A DNA stretch of 64,000 nt from Caenorhabditis remanei (Eukaryota; Nematoda; Chromadorea; Rhabditida; Rhabditidae): contig NC_071332.1 of the NCBI RefSeq assembly GCF_010183535.1, forward strand, positions 16,802,001-16,866,000. The letters run 5' to 3'. Below the pieces are notes generated by a model. The model was not told the origin of the DNA. It was given only the letters and a program-made list of their open reading frames with translations, and made no database searches. Both the position numbers and the translations under genes were made by a program. This document shows positions 43,411-53,644 of the stretch, piece after piece (within the stretch, counting starts at the first letter, position 1; every line of letters begins with the position of its first letter).

Positions 43411-45168
43411 ATGAATTCTCTATTTTACTTCTTACTTTATCTTGCATCAATTTTTCTTGCGATTTCAGCGGATTTTATGAGAGATGAGCTGAAACATTGC
43501 GAGAGTCATGGTAAGTCTAACTTATGTGATCCCTGACTCATTTAATAATTCAGAGCTGAAATGCATATTCAAACACCCTGAAATCAATTCCAAAACAATC
43601 AAAGAATTTCCTAAGAACTGCAGATCTGTATGCGGATTTTTGAAAATAACAGATAAAAGTGACGTCACTTATTCTCAATTGAAAAAGGCATTCAAATCAA
43701 TGTTAGAGATTCGTGGAAGTCTGACTATTGTGAATACTAACTTCACTGATATCCGATTTTTATCGATTGATCCAATTTTTGATATTTTGAATTTCGAGTG
43801 TTATGGAGGTAAGGTGCCCTCAAGCGAGATTAGGAAAATCGGATTTTCAGACGGCATTGTAATCTCTAACAATTCCTTCCTAACCGCTGATAACGTCATA
43901 CGAGATTTCTACATCTTTCCCGGTACCAACATCAATGAATGTCACTTCCGTATAGAAAATAATGAGCAATTTGATGGAAGATTTATTTGTGATTTTTATC
44001 CAGATCCTGTGGTCAACATGACAGTCAGAAATAATTTGAAGGACTGTAGTAAGTATTCATGCTGAAAAATTTTATGACAAGATAACACTTTTTTCAGCTG
44101 ATAAATATCCTCCGACTACAACAGTAGCGGCCACTACTGTTGACTCAAAAGTCATCCTAAACGGCTTGAATATTTCAGACTCCTCTTTTTACACATTTGG
44201 TCTTGAAATGTATGAAGTGATAGATGGAACCATTGAAATTCAGAATACCAAATATGAAGATTTATCCTTCCTGAGAAAGCTAACTATGATTACAGTTCAG
44301 AATATGACGTCATCTGAAATGTGTAATATTAATATTCATGACAATAAGGACATGAAACGACTGAATTTTCCGGTTTTGGAAGATATTGTGAATACAGAAA
44401 TGGGACCTATCACTATAAATTTGGAGAACATGCACCCTGATTTCTGTTTGACTCTCGACGAAATTATTATGTTTATGGAGCAGAACGTGTCATTTAGAAA
44501 AATAGATGCTACGCTATGTGAGCCTATAACTACGGTGGATCCGAGGAAACGATGTACTTTTTACAACTTGACTTCATTGGAATCAGGTTGTCAAATCATT
44601 TTTGGAGATATTTTAATAACTTATGAAGATGAAACTTTTGTTGAAAAGTTGACAGAAGTTGAGTTTTTGTTCGGAACGCTGAAAATAGAAAATGCAACAT
44701 TGGAAATTATGAATTATTTGTATAATTTAAAATATATTGTAAACCTAAAAGGTAAACCAGTTGCTCAGCAGGAAGAACTTTTCAAACATGATTTCAGAAT
44801 CCCAATATATAATCCAGTATGTGTCGAATAAAAACTTAGTAGCCGCACCTTTACCAAATCTTGATGTAAGTTTTCATTTCCATTTTTTAGAACAATTTTT
44901 TCCATTTTTTCAGAACATTGTAACCAGAAGCCAAACCAAAACAGTTTTCATACAAAGTAACCCGAATTACGCGGACTCGGTTCTCCCACGAGCCATGAAC
45001 GGGCCAGCGGACTGCTCAATGATGATGGGGACCACATTTAGGACAACTGTGAATTATGTTGGGGAGAATTGTGTGGAGGAGAACTCAGGAATAGTGGCGA
45101 GATACATGATACCTGTGATATGTGTGTTGCTTGCTTGTTCATTGGAGTTATTCGCCCCCTCTCTTTAA
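43411..45168 (+). CDS. irld-like receptor L-domain protein (copy 3)
   Basis: Signal peptide MNSLFYFLLYLASIFLAISA, then a first L domain (SQLKKAFKSMLEIRGSLTIV, NNLKDC). A Thr-rich linker (YPPTTTVAATT) absent from copies 1 and 2 follows. The second L domain has VIDGTIEIQNTKYEDLSFL, NMHPDFCLTL and EFLFGTLKIENATL. The C-terminus has a Cys pair and a long hydrophobic tail (MIPVICVLLACSLELFAPSL) compatible with GPI anchoring. Introns near 43509, 44048, 44752 and 44865. No kinase. More diverged than copies 1 and 2 are from each other. Confidence 0.8.
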
Positions 45169-45189
45169 ATCACGTTGGTATGAGGATGC

Positions 45190-46001
45190 CGATTTTGGTA
45201 GGCGGAGCTTCGCCAAAAGTGTCGAATATGATGTCAAAAATTTTGTCCCGCTTTTGTTTTTTGAATAACTTCTTTCGTTGTAAAGATTTTCAAAAATTTC
45301 TTTTTTGCACTTATTTCAAAAGTTAAAACGTATGTGGCGACTCAGAGGGGGTTGGGTTCGGAGTATTCAGTGCAAAGTTATGGGCACAAAACCGAGAGCA
45401 ACTTTTTCCTCTAAAATAAATGGCTTGAGAAATTCACGATTTTCGCCGTTTTCTATTTCGTACCGCGCCAGCTTTGAACATTTCTGTGGGATTTTTTAGA
45501 CTTAAGATCTCTGAAAATCTGGCTATCGAGACATGTAAAAATTATTTGGATATCTGGAAAAATGAGATTTACAGCCATAAAAGTGTGAGCTCAACTTTTT
45601 TTCTCGATTTTTTCACTTTTCTCTTCATAACTTGAGTTGTACTGGATCGGGAGAGTTAAAATTTGGTACAGTTATGTAACTTGGCATGGGGAAGATGGCT
45701 AAAAAATCAGATTTTGAATTAGATCTGTTAGCTTCGAGTTACACTCAAATAACCTCAAAAAATGAGCAAATTTAAAAATTACGTAAAAATGACGTGACGG
45801 AATGGATAATGGAATTTTAAAGTTCAAGGTTTTTTTTTACTTTTTCAAAAATCATTTCTTAAATTATTTTTCTCATTTCATAATTTATTTATGCAGAATG
45901 GTCCGTCAATCTAAAGCGCAAATAGATAATCGAAAAGAAAGTTTAAAAAATCAAGAAAAAAACGTTGAGCTCACACGGCAAAGCTCCGCCCACCGAAATC
46001 G
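45190..46001. mobile_element. TIR element with GGCGGAGCTT ends
   Basis: Left end CGATTTTGGTAGGCGGAGC plus TTCGCC (45190-45214); right end is its inverse, GGCAAAGCTCCGCCCACCG then AAATCG (to 46001). About 812 bp, AT-rich inside, with a second inverted pair TGAGCTCAAC/GTTGAGCTCA at 45589 and 45963. No ORF with a domain. Non-autonomous DNA element of unassigned family; the target duplication is unclear because another element abuts it. Confidence 0.6.
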
Positions 46002-46012
46002 CTTACGTCATA

Positions 46013-46464
46013 CAGTACCGGACAAAAAGGTATCAACTTTGGCTGTTTTCAGTTGAAAATGACCAACTTTGAGAGTGTATTTCGGTGTCACCTGATTGTC
46101 CGACAAACACAATTTTGTATGGGTAAGACAGAGCAAAAATAAAACATCATTTTTGTAGTTGACCATTTTTTCGTAGTTGCACAACCAGAAAAGTTAGAGG
46201 TCATCAAAGTAATTTCTCCCTGAAATCGACTAATTTCAATGCAAATTAGCAAAATTTTGGAGATTTTCACTTTGACAACCTATAACTTGCAAGATAGTGT
46301 TCCTACAAAAAAGTGGTCAACTTCAAAAATGATGTGCCATGTTTTCTCTGTTCAGTCCATACAAAATTGAGTTTATCGGACATTCAGGTGACACCGAAAT
46401 ACACTGTCAAAGAGGCATTTTCCACCAAAAACAGCCAAAATTGATACCTTTTTGTCCGGTACTG
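46013..46464. mobile_element. Tc1/mariner-like MITE (452 bp)
   Basis: Ends CAGTACCGGACAAAAAGGTA and the inverse TACCTTTTTGTCCGGTACTG, flanked by TA at 46011-46012 and 46465-46466. The inverted similarity extends about 80 bp inwards (GGTGTCACC/GGTGACACC). TA targets and CAGT...ACTG termini fit Tc1/mariner non-autonomous copies. No transposase. Confidence 0.85.
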
Positions 46465-46969
46465 TACCTATTGGATTCAAAGAGATTTTTTTGGCCAAAT
46501 CATTAGCCGACTGTAACTCACTCAGTTTTGCAAAATTTTTGGATCCGAAAAAGGAAATGTATAGAAAAAACCTTTATCGAACCATGTAAAATTGAAAGCA
46601 CTTTTAGTCGGTAAAACTTTCAGTAACCGGAATTTTGTTGTTTTTGGTATAATGAGATTCACTCGGTTTCCTGTCCTGGGAACAGGGTTTACTCAATTGT
46701 TTTGAGTTTTTGACACCGATCTAAACCTTTCGAGATCTAATGGAACCAAAAAGTCTAATCGAAAATATCGAAACCGGATGCCCTCCATGGTCGCGTTTTC
46801 AACACTGAGTCGAAGAAAAATGCCGGGTTTTTCGATCGAACACATGAAAAATTGCGGAATCAAAGGGTATTCATTGTTTCGAACTCAGAGGCTTAAATTC
46901 TCGGTAATAAAGTCAGCTTTCACTTGCTACTTATTAAAAACCAACTTTTTAATGTAAAACTTGCAAAGC

Positions 46970-47032
46970 ACTGGGCTCGAGGCGAAGCCGAGTCTGGCGG
47001 AGCGAGCCGTTAGGCTCGGGACGCTAGTCTGA
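46970..47032. repeat. GC-rich interspersed repeat
   Basis: GGGCTCGAGGCGAAGCCGAG and GGCGGAGCGAGCC form short palindromes in an AT-rich spacer. Composition recalls the modules in the LTR element, without clear alignment. Confidence 0.4.
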
Positions 47033-47414
47033 AATACGAAATAAATATTTTAATTGTTTTTCATTGAATTATTGGTTTCGCAGTTTAAAATCGTTACGAT
47101 TGCAAAGTCTTAGTTTAGGAATCAGGGTTAAACGGAATTCCGCTTTCCGCCATCCCCTTTCCGCCACTTGGTTTGAAATGCCCTTGGCGTCAACTCACAT
47201 TTCTTGGATGTGTCGAGGCTCACTGACGTCAACCTAGGCAGATTATCGTCAGCTTTAAAGAACACTTCAAAACTTCTCATAGATATTTTCCGTTTTCCCA
47301 AATATTTCCACCTACACGGATAAATCTGCCTTATCCCATGTAGTTTAATCTTCTTCAAATTCTAAGAACCTTGCTTTTCATATTATTTTCAATTTCTCAG
47401 TTTCTCAACACATC

Positions 47415-47636
47415 ATGGATTTTCTAGCTCTCTCTATTATTATCGTATTCTCCTTCACTCTTGCGCTGATTTTATTGTCAATTATAGTTATTCTGAAGTA
47501 CTACTGTGAGATTATCCAACTACCCAATCATGAAATTCACATGAAAACCGATGAAGTTGACAAAAAGTCTACAAATATCAAATATAATTATTTCAAGAAA
47601 AGTGAGACTCCGTATGAGTTCCTTTCTAATGTTTAG
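47415..47636 (+). CDS. Small membrane-anchored protein or remnant, unrecognised
   Basis: A 73-residue frame beginning with one strong hydrophobic helix (LALSIIIVFSFTLALILLSI) and a charged tail (MKTDEVDKKSTNIKYNYF). It may once have continued: at 47687-47868 a second frame reads GAVSCDLTRRHELAVAIEMA and ends NISQNLNK, after a good acceptor. The donor TTTA/GTGAGT, however, joins one base out of phase and creates a stop. So it is either a short protein or a gene broken at the splice joint. Confidence 0.35.
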   Translation: MDFLALSIIIVFSFTLALILLSIIVILKYYCEIIQLPNHEIHMKTDEVDKKSTNIKYNYFKKSETPYEFLSNV

Positions 47637-48204
47637 TGAGTTGAATGTCACAGTTAAGCTAGATTTCTGATGTTTTTTAATTTCAGATATTGGCGCTGTC
47701 TCGTGTGACCTTACTCGAAGACATGAATTAGCAGTGGCTATTGAAATGGCAGAAGAAAATCCAAATGTTTCTACTTCTGTGAAAGACACATGTGACATAC
47801 ACCATTCAAATATTTTTACGTTATTGAACCAAGTAAATTTTAATATATCCCAAAATTTAAACAAGTGAAGTGTGCTTAATCGGGTTATAACATTGTTTTT
47901 GTTGTAAATATGAATGTTAAAGAAAAGTGTGTCCTTATCATTTCCGCTACCTACATTATACTTTTCTCGCAAATTCTTCCCATCGTAAACGTTTGCATCC
48001 TTTGTGTTATCAGCGCCTTGCTTTTTTGAAGTCTTGAAATCAAATTTGTTGTTTAAAATCACACCGACAAGCAACCTTTTCTATAGCTGGAAACTCAAAA
48101 AATCCGGATCTCGTGAATGATTTGAAAAAGGGATAATCACAAGGTTTTATATAACAATAAAATGGCCTATTTGCAAAGAAGTAATAATAAATGTTGAAGA
48201 AGAA

Positions 48205-48420
48205 CAAGGACATCACATCTGAAATCGACCACACCGCTTAGTTGTATGAGGATACAAGTCATCCATCTCCTTGACATATCGAGTGAAAGCTCTGATTCAA
48301 TTAAAATTATGTTTTAATTCAATTGTATTTCCAACTTACTTATTTCTACCGTACTTTCTGGAATGCTCCGAAACAACCTTTGAGTACATTGTGTCTTCTA
48401 CTTTGACACCGTCATACATA
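48205..48420 (-). pseudogene. GT49 3'-end fragment
   Basis: Aligns with the last exons of the GT49 genes (HTTKRCGRFQM end, RYVKEMDDLYP, then the VEDT stretch) plus their downstream flank. The 5' exons are absent. Debris of the same inverted-duplication process. Confidence 0.7.
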
Positions 48421-48539
48421 TCACAACGTTGCACTTTTAAAAATACATGCAAAAATGAATGCAAAGTGTGTCCTTATTATTTCCGGTACCTACAATATAC
48501 TTTTACATCGTAAACCCCTACATCCCTTCTGTTATCATG

Positions 48540-48700
48540 CAATAAATCATTGACGACCATGAAAAGATAACAATGTTTACGGTTGCTTGAGAGGAGAACC
48601 GGAAGGAATCAGCCACTAAGTTACCGATTTTTACGAAACTTTGGGTATAGTTTCTACAATAGTGATTTTAAGGTCTGTGCAAACTTGACCTCAGTATCTT
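48540..48700 (-). repeat. Interspersed repeat (CGGTTCTCC...CAAGC family)
   Basis: The block containing CTTCCGGTTCTCCNCTCAAG and GTAAACATTGTTATC recurs at about 52110-52255 and 57850-57985 (plus sense). Weaker copies lie at 49590-49690 and 55790-55880. No coding. Confidence 0.55.
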
Positions 48701-49204
48701 TTTATGACGAACCGTTTTGAAAATTCTATTTTTTTAATCTGACAAAAAGAGAATTTTTCACATCCCCATATGAATTCGAACTAGAATGTAGTCTCACAAG
48801 AATCAGCTTCAGTGCTTTGAGAGATTTCTAGCTGAATCCAACTGTTTATTTCGCAACTGCCACGTTTTGCAACCATACAAATAGCAATCATTTAACCTAG
48901 TTTTGTCTAAAAATGAGTCAGATAACTGTTTTCTTCTATTTAATTGTTTTAGAATATGTTCCCGGGCCCTTTGGTACACTCATAATTTTCGACCAGCCCA
49001 AATATGAAAAGGCGTTGCGAAACGTCGTAGTTGCAAAGCATCCCAGTTGCAAAATGTCGCGGAACCTATTTTTCATTCCCGCATATATTCTTGCTGTACG
49101 TTGCGAGACGAACGTAAATTCTCTTTCTGTGAGAAAAATTAAAAACCTATACTAACTATTGTCTCTGTGACCTTTCACTTGAACTTTTTTGTATGTCACG
49201 GTTC

Positions 49205-51835
49205 TAACAATGGCGATTTTGTTTTAAAATCAACATTCCTTTCGTAAAAATGTGTTTGAAAAATATTGATAAAACGTCAGAATTACATTTCTTTATGAGC
49301 ATGAAGGGTCATTCTTGTCTCGCGAGATTCTCATAAAGTACAACAAGAAATTATCCGGGAACGAAAAATAAATGGAACGTGCTGGAATTGTCTCGCACTC
49401 TAGTTCGAACCAACTTACTACAGTCACCGTTCTCTAACTTGCCAGATCGGAGGCGGATTTGAAGAAAATTGTACAAATTTTAAGAAAATCGGTTTTGTAG
49501 AGACGGCGGAAGGATCGGCAACATTCAAACATAAACACAGGTTATAATTGTACAGATAGTAAAGATCGATCATAAAAAAGATAACAATGTTTGCAATTGC
49601 TTGAGAGAAGACTCAGAATGAATTTTATGAAACTTTGGGAATAGTTTCTCCATTTGTGATTTTAAGTCCTGTGTAAACTTCACGCTGTTTTAATGAAAAC
49701 TGACCGTTTTCGAGAAGGCTCCATAAAACACTCCTTGTTTGAAGTATTCATTTTAACTTTCCTCTTACGTTGGTTCAATTTTTGTGTGTGTGTGTATTAA
49801 ATTTTGAAGATAAATGAAGTTAACTCATGGCTTACTATTCGTCACTGTTTTATTTGCATGGTCCTTAGTTTTATTCTATATTGCAACAAACGAAGTGAGA
49901 TACTTCTTTGGAAAAAAGATATAATGCAAAAAGTTGCAGGTCAAAATGTTTACTCCTACTATGCAAACCGTTATGTTTGATGAACAATATTGTCTCGGCT
50001 ACAACTTTTTAAGATCTCAAAAATCGTATGTTATTTATTATAAGAAAAACCAAAACTAATAAAAATTTCAGATTTCGAGAAGACGGACTGGAACCGGTGA
50101 CACTCACAACACATGGCACATCTGGAATCATCGAGGAGATTGAGAAAAAATCTTTGAGTTGGGATGGCCCAATTTCATTTGCTTTATTTATTGACTATCA
50201 TTCGAAATTTGCACTGGAGTATATTGCGGATGTTCATAGGTGTAACCAGAAATTTCAGGAGAAAGTGAGTCATTTGAGAGTGAAAGTTCGGGACCATACG
50301 TATTGTTTCCAGGTCAGCGTGCAGATTGCTTTTCGAATTTCTCCTTATCAAATGTTTTGTCAACCGATTCAATATCCTAAACCACTCAGATCATGTGAAG
50401 ATTTTATTCGGAATCGTAATAAAATTATTAAAACCCTTTTATCTATCAATTTTGCAGAGAAGAAATATCGAAGGCAAATAGATGCACCATTTCAACTATA
50501 TCCTTTCAATATTATGAGAAATCTAGCAAGAAAAGGAGCACAATCTGATTTGCATTTGCTCATGGACGCAGATATGATAACGAGTGATGGCTTCGCTACT
50601 AAAGTAAAGAAGATTTCGAATGAAATGATAGATGGCAAGAATAAGAAAGCATTAGTCATACGGTAACTTGACCATCAAAACATTTTTACGGTAAGAACTT
50701 TTTCAGCCGTTTTGAAACAAATGGAAAAGTTATACCAAGAGACAACGAAAAATTAAAAGCAGGATTTGATAACAACACGTAAGCGAATTTCTTCATCGAT
50801 ATAAAAATCTGCTCAATTTTTCAGAATTTTCGAGTTTCATCACAAATTCTTTTTTGTTGGCCATCGTATCCCCGATATTCAGAAATGGTTTAATGTTTCA
50901 GGAAAAACTAATAAAGTTTCGTCTTGGGAAATCCCCTATCTGTGGGTGTACTACATACTGTACAGTATATTTAAGTCCCAAAAATATACATTTACAGAGG
51001 CGCACAATGGGAAACACCTGTGATCATCCATCGAGACGATGTGTATAATGCGGATTACTTTCCGGCAAGGATTCGAGATGTTCAATCACTAGTACGGGTT
51101 TACTTGCAAGTCATTCAATTCCAACTGTTTTTTTTTCAGATTTACAAACTATGCCGTGCAAACTATACATTCAATCTTCTTTCTCATGTTTTTAGTGTGC
51201 ATGAAGGTGTCAAAGTAGAAGACACAATGTACTCAAAGGTTGTTTCGGAGCATTCCAGAAAGTACGGTAGAAATAAGTAAGTTGGAAATACAATTCAATT
51301 TCAACATGATTTTAATTGAATCAGAGCTTTCACTCGATATGTCAAGGAGATGGATGACTTGTATCCTCATACAACTAAGCGGTGTGGTCGATTTCAGATG
51401 TGACGTTTTTGTCCTTCTTCAACATTTTTAAACACTTTTTTTGCAAATACCGTTTTAAATGTTATATAAAACTTTGTGATTATCCTTAGTGTGTAGGTGT
51501 CTCATTAGACAACTATTTTGATTTCAAGAGCGCGAATGTGTAAAACAATGATAACAGAAGGGATGTAAGTTTTTACGATGTAAAAGTATATTGTAGGTAC
51601 CGAAAATGATAAGGACACACTTTGCATTCATTTTTGCATGTATTTTTAAAAGTGCAACGTTGTGATCCTTGAGGACAGTTTACTTGTAATAATTTTGTGT
51701 TATATTTAAAATTACAAGGAGGACTTTTAGTCAGTTTCGAAACCGTCCAGTTTTGAGAAAATTTTAGCCAAGATTGAATGTCGTACTATTTCGGTTTTTG
51801 TCAACTGTTCAACGTCGGGACAAAGGAATGAATAA
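49205..51835 (+). repeat. Left arm of the GT49 palindrome
   Basis: Inverse of 53645-56255, including about 600 bp of upstream flank, the whole GT49 gene and about 400 bp downstream. Matching points: gene starts 49814/55662 and stops 51403/54081; the axis is near 52740. Confidence 0.75.
49814..51403 (+). CDS. GT49-family glycosyltransferase (B4GAT1/LARGE-like), left copy
   Basis: Type II membrane enzyme. Exon 1 (49814-49894) is the anchor LLFVTVLFAWSLVLFYIA; exon 2 from 49940; the large exon to 50664 has LTTHGTSGIIEEIEKKS and WDGPISFALFIDYHS. The donor-binding DxD region follows, in YPFNIMRNLARKGAQ and LHLLMDADMITSDGF. Later exons: FEFHHKFFFVGHRIPDIQKW, WEIPYL, WETPVIIHRDDVYNADYFP and VHEGVKVEDTMYS. 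The last exon ends GRFQM at TGA 51401-51403. Family reaction: UDP-sugar-dependent glycan extension in the Golgi; in animals GlcA or GlcNAc transfer. DADM is the expected metal site and looks intact. All joints are consensus. Confidence 0.85.
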
Positions 51836-52080
51836 TCCTACTATGCAAACTGTCATGTTTGATGAACAATATTGTCTTGGATACAACTTTTTAAGATCTC
51901 AGAAATCGTAAGCCAATATAAGAAAAACTTAAACTAATCAAAATTTCAGATTTCAAGAAGACGGACTGGAACCGGTGACACTCACAACACACGGCACATC
52001 TGGAATTATCGAGGAGATTGAGAAACAATCTTCGAGTTAGAATGATCCAATTTCATTTGCTTTATTTATAGATAAAGGGT
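51836..52080 (+). pseudogene. GT49 exon 2-3 fragment
   Basis: Repeats exon 2 (MFDEQYCLGYNFLRSQKS) with its intron and the start of exon 3 (EDGLEPVTLTTHGTSGIIEE), then hits TAG in place of Trp (after KQSSS) and decays. No downstream exons. A partial third copy just inside the left arm. Confidence 0.75.
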
Positions 52081-52446
52081 TCTATGCGCATGATAAAAAG
52101 ATAGACTAAGCTAACACAGGACCTGAAATCACGAATGGAGAAACTGTATTTAAAATTTCATAAAAATCGGTGACTTAGCGGCTGACTCCTTCCGGTTCTC
52201 CTCTCAAGCAACCGTAAACATTGTTATCTTTTCATGGTGGTCAATGATTTATTGCCGATTGGTTAGAAGCACCGTGTAATTCATTTCTGCACAAATGAAA
52301 TGATAAGATTGGGGTTTGTTTGAAAAAAATAATAGTGGTAGGGGAACAATGAATTATTAAAGAAATGCTTACTGTTAATACTGTATTATAACTGCATGAT
52401 GTCATGTTGGGAGCGTCGTTGTAGTTAAAGAACATATATCAAACTA

Positions 52447-52746
52447 TTACAAGAACAAACAATTCAAATTAAAGAGCATTCCTAGAACAATAGTGTTCTG
52501 ACTAAACTTGAAATTGTCTTCTGATTGTAGACGTTCCGAGGTTAAGTTTTCGGGCATCTCAGAATTTCCAGTGAATGTGCCAAGGATCTCAAATCCAGAA
52601 AACAGCATTGCTAGACGAACAGGGCCGTAAGTTCTGTGAGCATTGTAATAAATTGCGTCAGTTCCCAATGGAAAGCCAATGAACAGAAGACCTTGGTGAC
52701 AGAAAAATGTTTTAATACAACCAAAGCTATAAAACCACCTCCTTGT
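52447..52746 (-). pseudogene. DUF268 3'-end fragment, minus copy
   Basis: Encodes the last exon of the DUF268 gene (compare 60094-60330): LLFIGFPLGTDAIYYNAHR, VRLAMLFSGFEILGTF and FKFSQNTIVLGML, preceded by intron-derived sequence. No other exons nearby. Confidence 0.75.
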
Positions 52747-52939
52747 TTGAGCATACATGAGTGTTCAATAGATGAAAATGACCAATAGATGAAAATGACA
52801 CAATTTCAAGTATAGTCAGAACACTATTGTTTTGAGAAAGCTCTAAAATTTTGATTGGTTGTTCTTGTAATAGTTTGATTTGAATTTTCTCATGTTTAAT
52901 TCGGCGTCTGATAATATGAACATCCTTCTTGGTAGATTA

Positions 52940-53137
52940 GAACATGAAACAAAATCTCACAAAACTTATGGCCCTGTTTGTCTAGCAATCCTGTTTTCTG
53001 GATTTGAAATCCTTGGCACATTCACTGAAAATTCTGAGATGCCCGAAAACTTAACTTCGGAACGTCTACAATCAGAAGACGATTTCATGTTACCTAAATT
53101 AGAACACGATTGTTTTACGAATTCTCTTAAATATTAA
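52940..53137 (+). pseudogene. DUF268 3'-end fragment, plus copy
   Basis: Inverse of part of 52447-52700: TYGPVCLAILFSGFEILGTF and MPENLTSERLQSEDDF, then diverged. Together the two fragments form the inner inverted pair of the palindrome spacer. Confidence 0.7.
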
Positions 53138-53267
53138 TTGTTTGTTCTTGTAATAGTTTGATATATGTTCGTAAACTACAACGACGCTCCCAGTATGACA
53201 GCATGCAGAAGTCTAGCAAGAAAAGGAGCACAACCTGATATACATTTGCTCATGGCTTCCCAGATAG

Positions 53268-53640
53268 TCATAAAACGGATAATGCAAAGTTGTATAAAAT
53301 GAAACGATTTTTTGACAAGAAAACATAAACCTCAATATCAAAGAATATGATTGCCGTCGACACTTCCGGGACCGAAATGCACCACACGAAAACTATTAGA
53401 GCAATGATGAAGATCCGATTTTGTAGTTCCTTAAGCACTTCGAAAAAACCGTTCACTATTGTTTTCCAAATATTAGATATGTCTACTTTAATATCGTCCC
53501 GCACCATGTTAGAAGACATGTTGTCCAGTACACTGAATGTTGTCAATTGTTCCAATGTTCCATTTACGACAAAATGTTGTACGTGTTGTCAGCATTCCTC
53601 ACAGCAGTTTCCCACAGACTTCTGATCATTGACGAATAAG
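53268..53640 (-). pseudogene. Fragment of an unrecognised membrane-protein gene
   Basis: The minus strand reads LEQLTTFSVLDNMSSNMV, SNIWKTIVNGFFEVLKELQN and a membrane helix (IIALIVFVWCISV). It is bounded upstream by an in-frame stop and downstream by loss of pattern. Codon texture is protein-like, but no start, splice sites or family can be assigned. Confidence 0.35.
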
Positions 53641-53644
53641 TGCA

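Noticed and set aside
46013..46270. Minus ORF in the MITE as a gene
   Set aside because: Falls within the inverted-repeat element; no start context or domain.
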